DNA of 64,000 bases from Mixta calida (GCF_002953215.1 NZ_CP026378.1:2958540-3022539); one strand, 5' to 3'. Positions 1-9,520 are shown, numbered from the stretch's first letter. Numbers and translations: made by a program. The notes: generated by a model not told the origin, from the sequence alone.

Positions 1-892
1 AGGCGATAAAGCCCGCCAGCACCGGCACCATTAGCGCGAACGCCGTGCCGCCGCCGATCTGCATCAGCGCCGCCGCCAGCGTGCCCTGCTCTTTAAACGC
101 GGTAATGCCGAAGGCGAAAGAGAGCGCGATGGACAGGCCGCCCGCCACCACCATCGGCAGCATATAAGAAACGCCGGTCAACAGATGACGATAGGCGCCC
201 GCGCGCTCCTGCTGCTGCTCGCCATCGCTGGCGGCGCTCTGCGTGTTGCCTTTCGGCTGATAAGGACGCGCTTCCGCCAGCGCCTTATCGAACTCCTGCG
301 CGGTTTTCTTCAGCGCCAGGCCGGTTGAGGTGCGATACATCGGCTTACCGGCGAATTTCGCCAGATCCACTTCGATATCGGTCGCGACGATCACCAGATC
401 CGCTTCCGCCACTTCCTGCGGGGTGATCGGGTTGCCGGCGCCCACTGAACCGCGGGTTTCGACTTTTACCCACCAGCCGCGTTTTTTCGCTTCGGTTTCG
501 ATCGCTTCGGCGGCCATAAAGGTGTGCGCCACGCCGGTCGGACAGGCGGTAATCGCCACCACGCGCTTCGCGCCGGTCGAGGCGGCCGCGCTCACCGGCG
601 CGGCGATCGGCTCTGCGGCGGGCGCCTGCCAGGGGTTCGCTTCCGCTTTGGCGCGCGCAAGGAACGCCTGCGGATCGCGCAGCGCCTGGGCGGCGTCGCC
701 CTGCCATACCGCTTTGCCATTCAGGGCGCTGTCGGTCGGCATCCTGTCGCCCAGCGCGATAACCAGTTCGGCCTCGGCCGGGTTTTCCACCAGCGTCAGG
801 CCAGCTTTGCCCGCCGCCGCCGCAAGAATTTGTTTTGCCATATAGCCGGAAGCAAGCCCCAGCGAAGGATCTGTCATCAGCAGCGTTTTCAT
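1..892 (-). CDS. fruA: PTS fructose transporter subunit EIIB'BC (partial, C-terminal part outside window)
   Basis: Inner-membrane fructose permease that imports fructose as fructose-1-phosphate, taking phosphate from FruB. The reverse strand opens with an ATG at 892 and stays open to the window edge (about 297 codons). Residues 1-85 look like the degenerate EIIB' domain. Residues from about 108 form the true EIIB domain, with the phosphorylated cysteine in ACPTGVAHT. Hydrophobic EIIC helices begin near residue 240 (GVSYMLPMVVAGG). The gene lies 16 bp after fruK in a fruB-fruK-fruA operon, the usual enterobacterial order. Only the 5' part is present because the window ends. Confidence 0.96.
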   Translation of the reverse strand, partial: MKTLLMTDPSLGLASGYMAKQILAAAAGKAGLTLVENPAEAELVIALGDRMPTDSALNGKAVWQGDAAQALRDPQAFLARAKAEANPWQAPAAEPIAAPVSAAASTGAKRVVAITACPTGVAHTFMAAEAIETEAKKRGWWVKVETRGSVGAGNPITPQEVAEADLVIVATDIEVDLAKFAGKPMYRTSTGLALKKTAQEFDKALAEARPYQPKGNTQSAASDGEQQQERAGAYRHLLTGVSYMLPMVVAGGLSIALSFAFGITAFKEQGTLAAALMQIGGGTAFALMVPVLAGFIA

Positions 893-908
893 TATGCCTC
901 TCCTGCTG

Positions 909-1847
909 TCAGTTAAAAGGTTTCAGGTCGACGCGCGCCATCATTGCGGCCAACTGAGTACGATCGGTAACGCCTACGTTGCTCTGGCTGACTGCCAGCG
1001 CGGCGACCGCAGTCGCCAGACGCAGAGTGTGCTCGCTGGATTCGCGCATCAGCAGGCCGTAAATCAGCCCACCGACCATGGAATCGCCGGCGCCCACGGT
1101 GCTGACCACTTCACAGGCCGGCGGTCGGGCGATCCATTCCCCGGAGGCGTTCACCCACAGCGCGCCTTCCGCGCCGAGCGAAATCACTACGTGAGCAATG
1201 CCCTGTTCACGCAGGGCGTGCGCCGCTTCAATCACATCCTCCAGCGTCGGCAGCTTGCGTCCGGCCCAGATTTCCAGCTCGCGGCGGTTAGGCTTCACCA
1301 GCCAGGGCGCGGCTTTCAGACCGGCCACCAGCGCTTCGCGACTGCTGTCGAAAATAATGCACGGGCAATGAGTGCGCAGATCGCTCATCCAGCGCGTAAA
1401 GGCTTCTGGCGCGACGCCCGCAGGCAGGCTGCCGCTGACGCAGACCATATCGAACTGGCCCAGCCAGGTGAGAGAATCGGTGGTAAAGCGTTCCCAATCC
1501 TGCGCGCTGACGTCGAAGCCGGAGAAGTTTAAATCGGTAACTTCGCCATCTTTTTCCGTCAGCTTGACGTTGATGCGGGTACGGCCCGGCACCACCTGAA
1601 AACGGTTGGCGATGCCCAGCTCGCTGAACAGATGCTGAAAACCGTCCTGATTCTCTTTACCAAGGAAGCCGCCGACGGTGACGTCGATGCCTAAATCTTT
1701 CAGCACTTTCGCGACGTTAATGCCCTTGCCTGCGGCGTGCAGGCCGGTGGTCTTCACCAGGTTGACTTCGCCACGCTCGATTTCCGGGCAATAGCCGACC
1801 AGGTCATAGGCCGGATTAAGGGTAATGGTTGCGACGCGTCTGCTCAT
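909..1847 (-). CDS. fruK: 1-phosphofructokinase
   Basis: Phosphorylates fructose-1-phosphate to fructose-1,6-bisphosphate, the second step of fructose use. The 312-residue protein has the expected family length. It carries the PfkB signatures: an N-terminal TLNPAYD, an early [10 protein letters not shown] motif, and the C-terminal GAGDSMVGG anion-hole/base motif whose Asp is catalytic. The start ATG (1845-1847) overlaps the fruB stop in an ATGA arrangement, which suggests translational coupling. It is the middle gene of the fru operon. Confidence 0.97.
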   Translation of the reverse strand: MSRRVATITLNPAYDLVGYCPEIERGEVNLVKTTGLHAAGKGINVAKVLKDLGIDVTVGGFLGKENQDGFQHLFSELGIANRFQVVPGRTRINVKLTEKDGEVTDLNFSGFDVSAQDWERFTTDSLTWLGQFDMVCVSGSLPAGVAPEAFTRWMSDLRTHCPCIIFDSSREALVAGLKAAPWLVKPNRRELEIWAGRKLPTLEDVIEAAHALREQGIAHVVISLGAEGALWVNASGEWIARPPACEVVSTVGAGDSMVGGLIYGLLMRESSEHTLRLATAVAALAVSQSNVGVTDRTQLAAMMARVDLKPFN

Positions 1848-2977
1848 GCTGCCCCCTCGCCGAGGCCGCTGTTAATCGCCTCTTCAATGGCGTCCAGCGC
1901 CTGTTGTGCATCTTCACCGCTGGCGGTAAAGCGCAGGCGATGTCCTTTTTTCACGCCCAGCGCCACCACTTTCATCAGGCTGCGTCCGTTGGCGGGTTTG
2001 CCGCTGCCGTCAAGATTGGTGATGGTGACGTCGCAGTTAAATTGTTTGATCACGCTGACCAGCGCGGTGCCCGGGCGGGCATGCAGGCCGTGCTCGTTGC
2101 GAATGATAAACTCCGCCGTCAACACCTCTGCCTGTTCGTTCACCTCGCTGGTCATCAGCGCCAGCACGCCCGCCGCGTCCGCCTTCAGCAGGCGATCCGC
2201 TTTTTGCTTCAGCAGCAGGTCGCTGAGATAGTTCAGCACCTGCAACGGTTTATCGTCCGCCACCGCGACCGTCACCAGCATCGCTGCCGGTTCGCCGTCA
2301 ACGGTGAAAGGCTGCGCGGCGCGGCTGACCGCCACGGCGCTGCCGAGGTTGCCTTCGGTGCTGTCGTTCAGCCAGATGCCCTGCCCCAGATTCAGCGGCT
2401 TCGCGCCGATCACGTGGGTGACGAAGCGCGCGTCTACGGCGCCCGCCTGCTGTAAACGACCGGCGTTAAGCGCCTTTAGCGTCATCAGATCGCCGGCATT
2501 GACGTCAAGGGCGATCAGGGAGGCGTCAAATTTAAATTCGCTGCCCTGCTTTTCGCCCATCAGCAGGCTGCGCAGCTCCTCTGCGGAGTGGGTTGTTCTC
2601 AGCTGCGCGGCCACATCGTCATCGCTCAGCACGTGCGTCAGCTGACGCAGCAGCGCCAGGTGTTCATCGGAGCGCGCGGCGATGCCGATCACCACATAAG
2701 CGGTTTGGTCGTCGCCCCAGGCGATGCCCTGCGGAAACTGAAACACCTGCACGCCGGTTTGCAGCACTAAGTCGCGCGTATCGGTGGTGCCGTGCGGAAT
2801 TGCGATGCCGTTGCCCAGATAGGTTGAGGTTTGTTGTTCGCGGGCGAGCATGCCTTGCACGTAGCCTTCGCCTACGTTGCCGGCGGCGGTCAACGCGGCG
2901 GCAACCTGACGAATAGCCTCTTCCTTATTGCTGGCCGTCTGACCTGGATGAATGGCCTTAATATCGAGCTGGAACAT
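1844..2977 (-). CDS. fruB: Fused PTS fructose EIIA / HPr protein (FPr, DTP)
   Basis: Cytoplasmic phosphocarrier that passes phosphate from enzyme I to FruA. The 377-residue protein has an N-terminal EIIA domain (about 1-145, active His in GIAIPHGT), a middle linker domain, and a C-terminal HPr domain (about 285-377, active His in GLHARPG). The start MFQLDIKAI at 2977 is chosen over a longer open frame because a strong Shine-Dalgarno (GGAGAGGAG) lies just upstream and the upstream extension is formed by operator DNA. It is the first gene of the fru operon, under the two Cra sites upstream. Confidence 0.96.
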   Translation of the reverse strand: MFQLDIKAIHPGQTASNKEEAIRQVAAALTAAGNVGEGYVQGMLAREQQTSTYLGNGIAIPHGTTDTRDLVLQTGVQVFQFPQGIAWGDDQTAYVVIGIAARSDEHLALLRQLTHVLSDDDVAAQLRTTHSAEELRSLLMGEKQGSEFKFDASLIALDVNAGDLMTLKALNAGRLQQAGAVDARFVTHVIGAKPLNLGQGIWLNDSTEGNLGSAVAVSRAAQPFTVDGEPAAMLVTVAVADDKPLQVLNYLSDLLLKQKADRLLKADAAGVLALMTSEVNEQAEVLTAEFIIRNEHGLHARPGTALVSVIKQFNCDVTITNLDGSGKPANGRSLMKVVALGVKKGHRLRFTASGEDAQQALDAIEEAINSGLGEGAA

Positions 2978-2999
2978 AGTTCTCCTCTCCTGCCGAAAT

Positions 3000-3011
3000 T
3001 GAATCGTTTCA
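3000..3011. promoter_or_regulatory. Cra (FruR) operator, promoter-proximal
   Basis: TGAATCGTTTCA is a near-perfect match to the Cra operator palindrome. It lies 23 bp upstream of the fruB start. In E. coli fruBKA is repressed by Cra through two operators and derepressed by fructose-1-phosphate. The same two-site layout is seen here. Confidence 0.85.
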
Positions 3012-3066
3012 GCTGTATTGAGAAAAAAAGCGTTATCCCATGCCAACATGACTCCCGAGATAACGC

Positions 3067-3078
3067 TGAAACGTTTCA
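3067..3078. promoter_or_regulatory. Cra (FruR) operator, promoter-distal
   Basis: TGAAACGTTTCA is a perfect palindrome and an ideal Cra site. It starts 67 bp from the proximal site, and the fruBKA promoter probably lies between or around the two. Confidence 0.87.
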
Positions 3079-3347
3079 ATGAGTTTGGTACAGAGTGCCG
3101 TTTGCACGCAAGTTATACGTAAATTTGCGTAGCATATTTTTGAAGCAACGCACATTTCATTTACCTTTTCGGAATAAACCTGCTGTGCAGCTGATGCCTT
3201 TGCTGAAAGGAACTAAACTCAACGCTCATATTTCAGCTTTTATCAGCAGGCGGAAAACAGACGCAGGCGCACGTTCCCGTTGCGTTGTTTAACTACGCTC
3301 ATGGGGCGTGAAAGCGCGCGAAAGTCACAGAGGGACCAGGGCAAGAG

Positions 3348-3460
3348 AGGTCAACAGGTCAGAGGTCAGCAGGTCAGCAGGTCAGCAGGTCAGCAGGTCA
3401 GCAGGTCAGCAGGTCAGCAGGTCAGCAGGTCAGCAGGTCAGCAGGTCAGCAGGTCAGCAG
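3348..3460. repeat. Octamer tandem repeat (12 perfect AGGTCAGC units plus degenerate leader)
   Basis: Positions 3363-3458 hold twelve uninterrupted copies of AGGTCAGC. They are preceded by a variant octamer (AGGTCAAC, 3348-3355) and a 7-bp shortened copy (3356-3362). The array ends 7 bp before the stop codon of yeiW (read on the reverse strand), so it lies in the yeiW 3' flank and upstream of the fru operators. The unit is not a multiple of three. Open frames through it only read a repetitive RSAGQQVS peptide and are not credible genes. Such arrays are prone to strand slippage. Confidence 0.95.
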
Positions 3461-3467
3461 GATAATG

Positions 3468-3722
3468 TCAGGGCGCGGTCGCCGCTTCCAGCGTCAGCAG
3501 CCAGGTCATCGCCTGCTCGCGCGTCGAGGCGCACATCTCTGCGGACGGCTGTAAGCTGGCACACACTTTCGGCCGCAGCGGCGAACCGAAAATTTTGCAG
3601 CGCTGCTGCGGGTCGAGCTGAACGCAGGGCGTATTGGCCGGTTTGCCCTGCGGCATGCCGGGAATAGGCGATGAGATAGACGGCGCCGTACAACAGGCGC
3701 CGCAGGCGGTGCGACACTCCAT
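3468..3722 (-). CDS. yeiW: YkgJ-family cysteine cluster protein YeiW
   Basis: Small cytoplasmic protein of 84 residues with a conserved cysteine cluster ([11 protein letters not shown], then TPCVQL, RCKIF and PKVCASL). Proteins of this family are predicted to bind zinc or iron, but their function is unknown. The sequence closely resembles E. coli YeiW, which lies at the same place between fruB and yeiP. The start at 3722 has a GGGGAAAGG ribosome site. The setB gene found between fruB and yeiW in E. coli is absent here. Confidence 0.9.
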   Translation of the reverse strand: MECRTACGACCTAPSISSPIPGMPQGKPANTPCVQLDPQQRCKIFGSPLRPKVCASLQPSAEMCASTREQAMTWLLTLEAATAP

Positions 3723-3873
3723 ACCTTTCCCCTTCAGAAATTTCCGCGACAATATCAGTCCACCGCCGCAATTGCCATGCGCGCCGGGAAAAATTCCATG
3801 GGGATCTTGCCTGATCAGCTGGCCGGGAGTACTTTGTCGCGATTCTTTATTTCGACACGCAGAGAGAGTTGAC

Positions 3874-4446
3874 ATGCCAAGAGCTAACGAAATTAAGCGC
3901 GGAATGGCCGTAACCTGGAACGGCAAGCTGCTGCTGGTGAAAGATATCGATATCCAGAGTCCCAGCGCCCGCGGCGCATCAACCCTGTATAAAATGCGTT
4001 TTACCGATATCCGCACCGGCCTGAAAGTGGAAGAACGCTTTAAAGGCGACGACATTCTGGACGTCATTTCGCTGAGCCGCCGCTCGGTGACCTTCTCTTA
4101 CGTCGACGGCGACGAGTATGTCTTTATGGATGATGAAGACTATACGCCCTACACCTTCAAAAAAGAGCAGATTGAAGAAGAACTGCTGTTTATTCCTGAA
4201 GGCGGCATTCCCGGCATTCAGGTATTAACAATGGATGGTCAGGTGCTGGCGCTTGAACTGCCGCAGACCGTGGATATGGAAATCGTCGATACTTCGCCGG
4301 GTATTAAAGGTGCATCGGCCAGCGCGCGCACCAAACCCGCCGTAATGAGCACCGGCCTTTCCATTCAGGTGCCGGAATATCTCAGCAACGGCGAAAAAAT
4401 CCGTATACATATCGCTGAGCGCCGCTATATGGGCCGCGCCGAGTAA
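3874..4446 (+). CDS. efpL: Elongation factor P-like protein EfpL (YeiP)
   Basis: Paralogue of elongation factor P that helps ribosomes stalled at proline-containing and related motifs. It has 190 residues, identical in length to E. coli YeiP. It begins [13 protein letters not shown], with a KOW-like domain, an extended loop ([12 protein letters not shown]) in place of the EF-P modified lysine loop, and two OB domains ending at [13 protein letters not shown]. The ATG at 3874 follows an AGAGAG ribosome site. Upstream it is divergent from yeiW. Confidence 0.95.
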   Translation: MPRANEIKRGMAVTWNGKLLLVKDIDIQSPSARGASTLYKMRFTDIRTGLKVEERFKGDDILDVISLSRRSVTFSYVDGDEYVFMDDEDYTPYTFKKEQIEEELLFIPEGGIPGIQVLTMDGQVLALELPQTVDMEIVDTSPGIKGASASARTKPAVMSTGLSIQVPEYLSNGEKIRIHIAERRYMGRAE

Positions 4447-4455
4447 CGCCCTCAC

Positions 4456-4484
4456 CCGGCGGCATCCCCGCCGGTACTTTTGTT
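4456..4484 (+). terminator. Rho-independent terminator after efpL
   Basis: A CCGGCGG/CCGCCGG hairpin (4456-4462 with 4468-4474) is followed by a short T-rich run (ACTTTTGTT). It lies 10 bp after the efpL stop. Confidence 0.7.
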
Positions 4485-4501
4485 ATATTATAACAAAATA
4501 T

Positions 4502-4789
4502 CTAATGTAAACTGAGCGTCACTACGCCCATTTTTTGCTGGCTGTCGAGCCAGGTTAGCTGCATATCCGCCACGGGCGTTGACCGCGTTTTTTCCAGGGC
4601 GAGTTCAGCAAGCGATTCCGCCTGTTGTCGCCATTCACCCTGTTGATAACAGCTGATGCGCAGCTCTTGCTCTATAACGAAAGAATGACAGCCGCTTTCA
4701 TAAATGCTGCCGGTAAAAAGTACCATGCCGTTTCCTGCAGAAGCGGCAACACTGAACAGCATCAGGCCAGATAAAGCTACAGGCTTCAT
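4502..4789 (-). CDS. Small exported protein resembling a fimbrial subunit N-terminus
   Basis: A 95-residue protein with a clear Sec signal peptide (hydrophobic LSGLMLFSVAASA, cleavage near residue 18). The mature part starts GNGMVLFTGSIYESGC, recalling the FTGSI..xxC start of type 1 fimbrial subunits, and contains a second cysteine (ISCYQQ) that could form one disulfide. It is shorter than real fimbrial subunits (about 150-180 residues), and no chaperone or usher gene is nearby. The function is not known. The start at 4789 has a GGAG ribosome site. Confidence 0.7.
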   Translation of the reverse strand: MKPVALSGLMLFSVAASAGNGMVLFTGSIYESGCHSFVIEQELRISCYQQGEWRQQAESLAELALEKTRSTPVADMQLTWLDSQQKMGVVTLSLH

Positions 4790-4897
4790 AATTACTCCAG
4801 GCGATAGGTTGGTTCATTAGTAATACGATTAACTAAAAACGCTTCTGGCTTTTTTGCGTATAAGAAAAACGCCTGATGCAGATAAAAAGAGGTAAGT

Positions 4898-5887
4898 ATG
4901 ATCAAGGTCAATTTAGTTACCGGCTTTCTCGGTAGCGGCAAAACCACCACGCTGCTGCATTTAGTGGCCAATAAGCCGGAAGGAGAAAACTGGGCGATTC
5001 TGGTGAATGAATTTGGCGAAATCGGCATCGATGGCGCGCTGCTGGCGGAAAGCGGCGCGGTGCTGAAAGAGATCCCCGGCGGCTGCATGTGCTGCGTGAA
5101 CGGTCTGCCGATGCAGGTTGGCCTGAACATGCTGCTGCGTCAGCATCAGCTTGACCGACTGCTCATTGAGCCGACCGGCCTGGGCCATCCCAAACAGATC
5201 CTTGATATGCTCAGCGCCGAGGTCTATCAGCCCTGGCTAACCTTACAGGCGTCGTTGACGCTGCTCGATCCGCGCCAGCTCAGCGACGCGCGCGTGCGGG
5301 AAAACGAGAACTTTCGCGATCAGCTGGCGGCGGCGGATATCGTGGTCGCCAATAAGCAGGATCGCTGGCAGGAACAGGATCGACAGGCGCTGGCGCAGTG
5401 GCAGGCAGAGGAACTCGGCGATCGTCAACTGATCGGCACCGAGTATGGCCGCATCGATCCTGCTCTGCTGGCGCAGCCGCGCCGCAATTTGCGCGCCCTG
5501 CCGCAGAGCGAAACGCATCAGCATAGCCATCCGCGGCGCGATTCCGGTCTGGGCGCGCTGCGTCTTGACAATAATGCGCGCTGGCGGCGCGCCTTTAATC
5601 AGGGCCAGGGCTACTACGCCTGCGGCTGGGCTTTCGACAGCGAGACCGTTTTCGATACCGTCGGCGTGCTGGAGTGGGCGCGCCTGGCGCCGGTCGAACG
5701 CGTAAAAGGCGTGATGCGCATCCCCGAGGGCGCGGTCAGCATTAACCGCCAGGGCGCCGACTTTCGCATTGAAACGCGCCAGGCGCCGCCGCCGGATAGC
5801 CGCATCGAGATCATTCATCACAGCGACGCGGACTGGAATCAGCTGCAAAACGAATTGTTGAAACTCCGTTTAAGTGATAAGCGTTAA
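4898..5887 (+). CDS. yeiR: Zinc-binding GTPase YeiR (COG0523 / CobW family)
   Basis: Cytoplasmic G3E-family P-loop GTPase, proposed to handle zinc for client metalloenzymes. The 329 residues match E. coli YeiR. Visible motifs are Walker A GFLGSGKTT (residues 9-17), the metal-binding GGCMCC signature, and NKQD for guanine specificity. A histidine-containing stretch (ETHQHSHPRR) lies before the CobW C-terminal domain. The ATG at 4898 follows AGAGGTAAGT. No Zur-like operator was recognised upstream. lpxT follows 37 bp downstream. Confidence 0.93.
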   Translation: MIKVNLVTGFLGSGKTTTLLHLVANKPEGENWAILVNEFGEIGIDGALLAESGAVLKEIPGGCMCCVNGLPMQVGLNMLLRQHQLDRLLIEPTGLGHPKQILDMLSAEVYQPWLTLQASLTLLDPRQLSDARVRENENFRDQLAAADIVVANKQDRWQEQDRQALAQWQAEELGDRQLIGTEYGRIDPALLAQPRRNLRALPQSETHQHSHPRRDSGLGALRLDNNARWRRAFNQGQGYYACGWAFDSETVFDTVGVLEWARLAPVERVKGVMRIPEGAVSINRQGADFRIETRQAPPPDSRIEIIHHSDADWNQLQNELLKLRLSDKR

Positions 5888-5924
5888 CTTATGCCGTTAT
5901 TTTTGACCTTTAACTTGAGTCCCT

Positions 5925-6638
5925 ATGAACGCAAAACGGTTAGCGATTATTCTGCTGCTAAACCTGGCTGGAGCGGCGCTGTTTTTATCCTGGTATTTAC
6001 CAGGCAACCACGGCCCCTGGTTCGGCATTGATAAGTCGATATTTTTTTGGTTCAACCAGCATATGGCAACCAGTTATGCTTTCGCCCTGCTGCTGGCGGT
6101 GACTAACTTCCGTGGTTTCGACGCCGTCTCTTTACTGGCGATGGGCCTGCTTTACTGGTCTTACTGGCGCAGTGAGACGCCGCAAGGGCGTCGCCGCATG
6201 CTGGCTATCGGCATCTGTATGCTGTTGACAGCGGTGATCCTGAATCAGCTGGGCCACCTGCTGCCGGTGAAGCATTCCAGTCCAACGCTGTTCTTCGATA
6301 ATATCTGGCGCGTCAGCGAGCTGACCGGCATTCCGGCGAAAGATGCGTCGAAAGACAGCTTTCCCGGCGATCACGGCATGATGCTGATCATTTTTGCCTG
6401 CTTTATGCTGCGTTATTTCGGCGTTAAGGCATTTGCTACCGCGCTGGTGATTGCGGTGCTGTTTTCCCTGCCGCGCATTATGGCCGGGGCGCACTGGTTT
6501 ACCGATGTGGCGGTGGGATCGCTGTCGGTTGTGCTGGTGGGACTCAGCTGGTGGCTAATCACGCCCGCCAGCGACTGGCTGGTCAACTGGCTCTATCGTA
6601 CGTTGCCAGGCAGATACAAACCCGGCAGCGTCGCCTGA
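5925..6638 (+). CDS. lpxT: Kdo2-lipid A phosphotransferase LpxT (YeiU)
   Basis: Inner-membrane enzyme that transfers phosphate from undecaprenyl pyrophosphate to the 1-position of lipid A on the periplasmic side. The 237 residues have several hydrophobic helices and PAP2 phosphatase motifs: KHSSPTLFFDN, the central DSFPGDHG with its catalytic His, and the C-terminal LPRIMAGAHWFTDVAVG with Arg, His and Asp. It has the same neighbour (yeiR) and length as in E. coli. A strong terminator follows. Confidence 0.94.
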   Translation: MNAKRLAIILLLNLAGAALFLSWYLPGNHGPWFGIDKSIFFWFNQHMATSYAFALLLAVTNFRGFDAVSLLAMGLLYWSYWRSETPQGRRRMLAIGICMLLTAVILNQLGHLLPVKHSSPTLFFDNIWRVSELTGIPAKDASKDSFPGDHGMMLIIFACFMLRYFGVKAFATALVIAVLFSLPRIMAGAHWFTDVAVGSLSVVLVGLSWWLITPASDWLVNWLYRTLPGRYKPGSVA

Positions 6639-6675
6639 AAAAGGCCCGTCGGCGATGAACCGACGGGCCTTTTTT
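6639..6675 (+). terminator. Rho-independent terminator after lpxT
   Basis: A 10-bp GC-rich stem (GGCCCGTCGG, 6643-6652, pairing with 6660-6669) has a 7-base loop and is flanked by A and T runs. It immediately follows the lpxT stop and could work in both directions. Confidence 0.93.
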
Positions 6676-7131
6676 ACCAGTTGATAATAAGCGTGCTAAT
6701 GATAAATTCGCAAAGACGCTATTTCGGCAATATTAAACGCATATTATGACGAAAAGGCTTTTGTCCAGCCCCTACTTTCCTAAAACATCCTCAATCCGCT
6801 AAATTGGCCGGTTAAAGCCCCTTTACTCTCCCCATTATTTGCACACATTTGTCTATAAAGTAACCAAATGGTTATATATTGATTTCACATCATAAAAACC
6901 TATAAAAAAGTGCGTAAAAGCACTCGCCATGCGGCATCCGATCGGGTAACCTCAGCCACAGCCAGGCATAAGGAGCCCTAAAAAGGCGTCGCTGAAAAAG
7001 AAAAATGTGCGCATTTACACATTTTAAAGATTCAGAAATTGTCTTATGTCTTTGCACTAATTAATCTCATGCCGTTTTGCTCATTAATCAGCGACCTCAG
7101 GTCGTAAGGACTTCAAGGGATAATAAACATA
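6676..7131 (+). other. mepS upstream region, no gene seen
   Basis: About 455 bp without a convincing reading frame. The right half is AT-rich and should hold the mepS promoter. An inverted repeat, AAAATGTG (7002-7009) with CACATTTT (7018-7025), lies about 110 bp before the mepS start and may be a protein-binding site or a leader hairpin. A ribosome site (AAGGGATAATAAAC) precedes mepS. Confidence 0.5.
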
Positions 7132-7704
7132 ATGGTCAAATCTCAACCGTTTCTGAGATATATCTTGCGGGCAATCCCTGCTGTCGCGCTGGCGACGTTA
7201 CTCTCAGCATGTAGTGGTCATCACGGACAGAATGCGCAAACTGAGACCCATGCAGTTAATAACCACAATGGTTTTTTACTTCAAGCGTCTCAGGATGAAT
7301 TTGAACAAATGGTGCAGAATGTCGATATTAAATCGCGCATTCTGGAACAATATGCCGACTGGAAAGGCGTGCGTTATCGTCTTGGCGGCACCACCAAACG
7401 CGGCATCGATTGCTCCGCCTTTGTTCAGGTAACTTTTCGTGAGCAGTTTGGTCTCGATCTGCCGCGATCCACATGGGAACAAAAAGATACCGGACGTCAG
7501 GTTTCACGCAGCAAGCTGCGTCCCGGCGATTTGGTCCTGTTTCGCGCCGGCTCTACCGGTCGTCACGTAGGTATTTATCTGGGCAACGATAATTTTGTCC
7601 ATGCATCAACCAGCAGCGGCGTCATGATTTCCAGCCTGAATGACGCCTACTGGAAAAACCGTTATCGGGAAGCACGGCGCGTATTGAGCCGAACGCAAAG
7701 TTAA
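7132..7704 (+). CDS. mepS: Murein DD-endopeptidase MepS (Spr), lipoprotein
   Basis: Outer-membrane lipoprotein that cuts D-Ala-mDap crosslinks to allow peptidoglycan growth; it is degraded by the NlpI-Prc system in E. coli. It has 190 residues with a signal peptide ending in the lipobox LLSAC (Cys near residue 27). The NlpC/P60 domain shows the catalytic Cys in GIDCSAFVQ, a His in GRHVGIY, and a third polar residue in FVHAST. It stands alone with its own promoter region and terminator. Confidence 0.95.
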   Translation: MVKSQPFLRYILRAIPAVALATLLSACSGHHGQNAQTETHAVNNHNGFLLQASQDEFEQMVQNVDIKSRILEQYADWKGVRYRLGGTTKRGIDCSAFVQVTFREQFGLDLPRSTWEQKDTGRQVSRSKLRPGDLVLFRAGSTGRHVGIYLGNDNFVHASTSSGVMISSLNDAYWKNRYREARRVLSRTQS

Positions 7705-7740
7705 TTTATCCCTGAAGTCATTTAATATTAATGAGCAATT

Positions 7741-7768
7741 AAAAACGCTGCCACGGCAGCGTTTTTTT
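7741..7768 (+). terminator. Rho-independent terminator after mepS
   Basis: ACGCTGCC pairs with GGCAGCGT around a 2-base loop, with flanking A5 and T7 runs. Confidence 0.92.
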
Positions 7769-7927
7769 CGCCCGTTATTTCCACATTCGAAAAATGTTTT
7801 GCCTGACACGTCATCAGGAATAACAAGACATCAGGTCCCCACTCGTTATATTCTCCACGTTTATTATCAGAGCCCGGCTGTACTAAATCTCACCATAAGA
7901 ACAGGCCAAAGCGAGAGACGATGCCCA

Positions 7928-9520
7928 ATGCCGTTATCCAGAGTTATAAAGCGCCATGCAGTTCACCCGCGCAGGATAGCCGGACTCAGCGCCATTACAG
8001 GCTTCGTTTTTTTCATGATATTTAGTGCCGTTGCGCTATTTATTATTCATCATAAGCGTGCGCAGCAGCATGACAGGCTGGCTAATGCCGGCAAAGCCTA
8101 TATTTATGCATTATTCGATAATCTCGAAAAAAGCCTGCTGCCGCTGCTGCCCTATACTGATGGCAATTGCCAGCAGGCCAGCGGCGAACTCTCGTCACGC
8201 GCCGCCTTTACCGCCGGCGTTCGCTCGATTCTGCTGGTGCGTGCGGGCAATGTATGGTGTTCATCGGCCACCGGCGCCTTTTTACTGCCGGCGCACACAT
8301 TTTCCCCATCGCTGATGCTTTCCCGCAGCCGCGACGTCAGGCTGGTCGCCGGCACGCCTAAAATTCCGCACAGGCCCGCCCTTCTGCTGTGGCTGGCGCA
8401 CCCAACGCATAGTCATCAAGGGGTGCTGACCACGCTCGATTTGAATATGACCCCTCTGCTGATGCTGGCGGCGCGTCAGCATGGTATTGACGGTCTGGCG
8501 ATAGCGGCAGGCAACCTGGCGCTGTTGACCTGGAATAATCACCTTATCCCGCGCGCGGCGCTGCCAACCGCGCCGCTGCGCCAGTTCACCCTGCCAGGTT
8601 ATCCCTTAACTTTCTACCTGTACGGCAGCAATTTGCCGATGATGGATATGGCCATGGCCCTGCTGGCGGGGCTGTTGCTGGCGGTGGCGGTGGCTTCCGG
8701 CTGCTGGCTGATTTTTTCCCTGCGCCTGCGTCCCGGAAAAGAAATCCTGGCGGCCATCAAGCGCAATGAATTTCATGTGGTTTATCAACCTTTGATCGAA
8801 GCCGTATCCGGCCGCGTTTACGGGCTGGAGGCGCTGCTGCGCTGGACGCATCCCCTCACCGGGCCCATTCCGCCGGACGCGTTTATCAGCTACGCCGAAA
8901 GCCAGAATATGATTGTGCCGCTGACGCGCCATCTGTTTACGCTGGTGGCGCGCGACGCGCGTCTGCTCTGCCCTCATCTGCCGTCGGGCGTTACGCTGGG
9001 TCTGAATATCGCGCCTGGCCATCTGGCCGCCGACAGCTTCAGGCAGGATGTGGATGCGTGGATAGCAACGATGCCGACCGCCCATTTCGACTACGTGTTT
9101 GAGATCACCGAGCGCACCATGGTCTCTGAAAAAAACGCGGCGGAGATGTTTGACTGGCTGCGCGCGCAGCAGATCGCCATTGCGATTGACGATTTCGGCA
9201 CCGGCCACAGCGCGCTTATCTATCTGGAAAAATTCTGCTTTGATTATTTAAAGATCGATCGCGGCTTTATCCAAAGCATCGGTATGGAAACCGTGACCTC
9301 GCCAGTGCTGGACGTGGTGCTGAACCTGGCGCGCAAGTTGAATCTGAAAACGGTGGCCGAAGGGGTGGAGACCGAAGAACAGGCCGCCTGGCTGCTGAAG
9401 CGCGGCGTCACGCATATGCAGGGCTATCTTTTCAGCCGCCCGCTGCCGCCCGATGAACTGATCGCCTGGCTGCAAAAGCGCCAGGCGCACTTACTGATGG
9501 CGCAGCCCGAAAATGACTGA
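7928..9520 (+). CDS. pdeN: Cyclic-di-GMP phosphodiesterase PdeN (Rtn), CSS-EAL protein
   Basis: Inner-membrane enzyme that hydrolyses cyclic di-GMP. The N-terminus has a membrane helix (about residues 20-40), then a periplasmic CSS-type sensor domain (the signature CSS is visible in VWCSSATG), a second helix near residue 240, and a cytoplasmic EAL domain. The EAL domain retains GLEALLRW, DDFGTG and the VAEGVET motif, so it should be active. The start at 7928 (MPLSRVIKRH) follows a GAGAG sequence; an upstream open frame is unlikely to be translated. It sits at the rtn position between mepS and yejA. Its stop overlaps a longer possible yejA frame. Confidence 0.88.
   Translation: MPLSRVIKRHAVHPRRIAGLSAITGFVFFMIFSAVALFIIHHKRAQQHDRLANAGKAYIYALFDNLEKSLLPLLPYTDGNCQQASGELSSRAAFTAGVRSILLVRAGNVWCSSATGAFLLPAHTFSPSLMLSRSRDVRLVAGTPKIPHRPALLLWLAHPTHSHQGVLTTLDLNMTPLLMLAARQHGIDGLAIAAGNLALLTWNNHLIPRAALPTAPLRQFTLPGYPLTFYLYGSNLPMMDMAMALLAGLLLAVAVASGCWLIFSLRLRPGKEILAAIKRNEFHVVYQPLIEAVSGRVYGLEALLRWTHPLTGPIPPDAFISYAESQNMIVPLTRHLFTLVARDARLLCPHLPSGVTLGLNIAPGHLAADSFRQDVDAWIATMPTAHFDYVFEITERTMVSEKNAAEMFDWLRAQQIAIAIDDFGTGHSALIYLEKFCFDYLKIDRGFIQSIGMETVTSPVLDVVLNLARKLNLKTVAEGVETEEQAAWLLKRGVTHMQGYLFSRPLPPDELIAWLQKRQAHLLMAQPEND

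Noticed and set aside
3362..3460. CRISPR array interpretation of the octamer repeats
   Set aside because: Units are directly adjacent with no spacers and too short; no cas genes nearby.
3280..3667. Plus-strand frames through the octamer array reading RSAGQQVS repeats
   Set aside because: Product is only repeat-encoded, overlaps yeiW in antisense, and has no ribosome site.
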